A DNA stretch of 64,000 nt from Leptolyngbya subtilissima AS-A7 (lineage in GTDB: Bacteria; Cyanobacteriota; Cyanobacteriia; Phormidesmidales; Phormidesmidaceae): the NCBI RefSeq assembly GCF_039962255.1, contig NZ_JAMPKY010000002.1, forward strand, positions 496,001 through 560,000, written 5' to 3'. Under the pieces are notes generated by a model that searched no databases, was not told the origin of the DNA, and worked only from the letters and a program-made list of their open reading frames with translations. Position 1 is the stretch's first letter. Each line of letters starts with the position of its first letter. This document shows positions 63,237 through 64,000 of the stretch, in pieces. The translations under genes were made by a program, and so were the position numbers.

Positions 63237-63391
63237 TGCGATCGCAGATCTTTTGTACCTTGGGTTAACGAGGGAAACCCAACAATTTCAGCGGCAGGTG
63301 TTGGGCTTTCTCCTAAGGGAGACGCTGAGTGCAAAGCACACGCTACGCGAACGCGATCGCCAGCCCAACCCAACCTACTAACTAAATTCCA
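63236..63391. repeat. Dispersed palindromic repeat, copy C
   Basis: It starts at the last base of the stop codon with GTGCGATCGCAGATCTTTTG and ends CCTACTAACTAAATTCCAC. It is longer than copies A and B by about 25 bp of sequence (GAGTGCAAAGCACACGCTAC) inside. Confidence 0.85.
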
Positions 63392-63417
63392 CAAAGAGCC
63401 AAATACAGAGGTCTTTC

Positions 63418-63843
63418 ATGGATGTTCCATTTTCAGGTGGCTGTGCTTGCGGTGCCGTGCGCTATGAGTGTCACAGTACACCTCTGGCAATGCTGAATTG
63501 TCATTGCAGTGATTGCCAATTATCCAGCGGAGCACCCTTCGCATCTGGCGTAGTCGTATTAACAAAGACCATCAAAGTCACCGGCTCACCAAAAGAATAT
63601 TCTGTTCGCGCATCAAGTGGCTCTCAGACAACGCGAAGCTTCTGTTCGAACTGTGGTAGTCCCTTATTCACAGCCGGCGAAGCGATGCCAGATTTCACAT
63701 CCATACGCTTTACAACGTTTGACGACCAAAGCGGTTTTGCTCCTGCGCTGGATATCTGGACATCAAGCGCAGCCCCTTGGGTCTGCCTGAATGATGAATT
63801 GCCACACTTTCCGCAATCCCCCTCACCCGGCACACAAGCGTAA
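63418..63843 (+). CDS. GFA-family (glutathione-dependent formaldehyde-activating-like) zinc protein
   Basis: The 141-residue protein has the GFA zinc motifs: GGCACGAVRYEC near the N-terminus, NCHCSDCQLSSG and FCSNCGSPLF. These proteins (also called Mss4-like or CENP-V-like) bind two zinc ions, and only some act on S-hydroxymethylglutathione. The gene lies between copy C of the dispersed repeat and a partial copy D. Standalone; substrate unknown. Confidence 0.9.
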   Translation: MDVPFSGGCACGAVRYECHSTPLAMLNCHCSDCQLSSGAPFASGVVVLTKTIKVTGSPKEYSVRASSGSQTTRSFCSNCGSPLFTAGEAMPDFTSIRFTTFDDQSGFAPALDIWTSSAAPWVCLNDELPHFPQSPSPGTQA

Positions 63844-63870
63844 CGATAGCTTAACCCAACCTACTAACTC
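63841..63870. repeat. Dispersed palindromic repeat, 3' end only (copy D)
   Basis: TAACGATAGCTTAACCCAACCTACTAACT matches the last 25-30 bases of copies B and C. It begins within the stop codon of the GFA-family gene. Confidence 0.65.
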
Positions 63871-63982
63871 GCAATAGTTCTTCCATAGCAGCTGTAGCTT
63901 TAGTAAAACGACTGACTAGTATAAAAATGGGCAAATGATCACGCACACATTGTATTCTTCTTCAATGCGCTAAAAGGAGTGC

Positions 63983-64000
63983 ATGTGCAACTCACGCTTA
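63983..64000 (+). CDS. Possible start of next gene, cut by window edge
   Basis: AAAAGGAGT lies at good distance before ATGTGCAACTCACGC. Only six codons are visible, so the call rests on the ribosome-binding site alone. Confidence 0.25.

Noticed and set aside
61352..63870. Repeats as integron attC sites with gene cassettes
   Set aside because: The GTTRRRY/RYYYAAC core sites are not present at the repeat ends (GTTAACG and GTTAACC do not fit), no integrase is in view, and the palindromes resemble repeats common in cyanobacteria.

Overview
The window comes from a cyanobacterial chromosome. GCGATCGC (HIP1) octamers recur throughout, inside genes and in palindromes, and many gene families are cyanobacterial or typical of cyanobacteria: cyanoexosortase B, a FurC/PerR-type regulator, a cynABDS-type cyanate cluster, an LpxB-related glycosyltransferase and a CIRCE-controlled groESL. 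Base composition is moderately GC-rich except for a clearly AT-richer block at about 58.7-63.2 kb. The mix resembles Leptolyngbya/Nodosilinea-type genomes, but the genus cannot be fixed from this stretch. I see no tRNA, rRNA, CRISPR array, transposase or prophage.

Layout. 0-5 kb: truncated RmlD-like reductase, MscS channel, EEP-family hydrolase, and an anion-transporter gene interrupted by an in-frame TAA. 5-8.3 kb: NarL-type regulator, its histidine kinase and an ammonium transporter, with a terminator between the transporter and the kinase. 9.6-12.5 kb: GH57 hydrolase plus a glucosyl-3-phosphoglycerate synthase-like enzyme. 12.5-17.7 kb: small conserved proteins, an HTH regulator, a decayed gene and a GHL10 hydrolase. 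17.9-20.3 kb: divergent PAS histidine kinase and a receiver-AraC regulator. 20.6-24.6 kb: cyanate/nitrite uptake ABC genes and cyanase. 24.7-31.3 kb: NTF2-like protein, Uma2 nuclease, HtpX-like protease, cupin and two orphan kinases. 31.4-43.1 kb: glycine-zipper protein, CPA2 antiporter, FurC/PerR, SDR, LpxB-like, ABC ATPase and membrane enzymes. 43.5-50.2 kb: SpoIID protein, NfeD-like protein, a sigma-like operon and a cyanoexosortase B module with a DegT aminotransferase.

50.9-53.3 kb holds groES-groEL with both a K-box and a perfect CIRCE upstream. It is followed by an actin-like ParM homologue and a ribbon-helix-helix, coiled-coil partner that looks like ParR, separated by an inverted repeat. 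Then come a P-domain/leishmanolysin-like protease, a short groEL relic, two unknown small proteins around a 63-bp tandem repeat, and a run of nested hairpins at 58.39-58.64 kb that looks like a structured RNA. The AT-rich end carries a membrane pentapeptide-repeat protein, a Coq4 homologue broken by one TGA, a zinc-ribbon membrane protein and a GFA-family protein. Each of these four is followed at once by a copy, or the end of a copy, of the same palindromic repeat.

Nitrogen acquisition is the clearest shared theme (ammonium transporter with an NtcA-type site, cyanate uptake and hydrolysis, and possibly glucosylglycerate, a nitrogen-free compatible solute). Envelope and exopolysaccharide functions and signalling make up most of the rest. 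Two genes with single clean nonsense codons and two decayed fragments point to ongoing gene loss.
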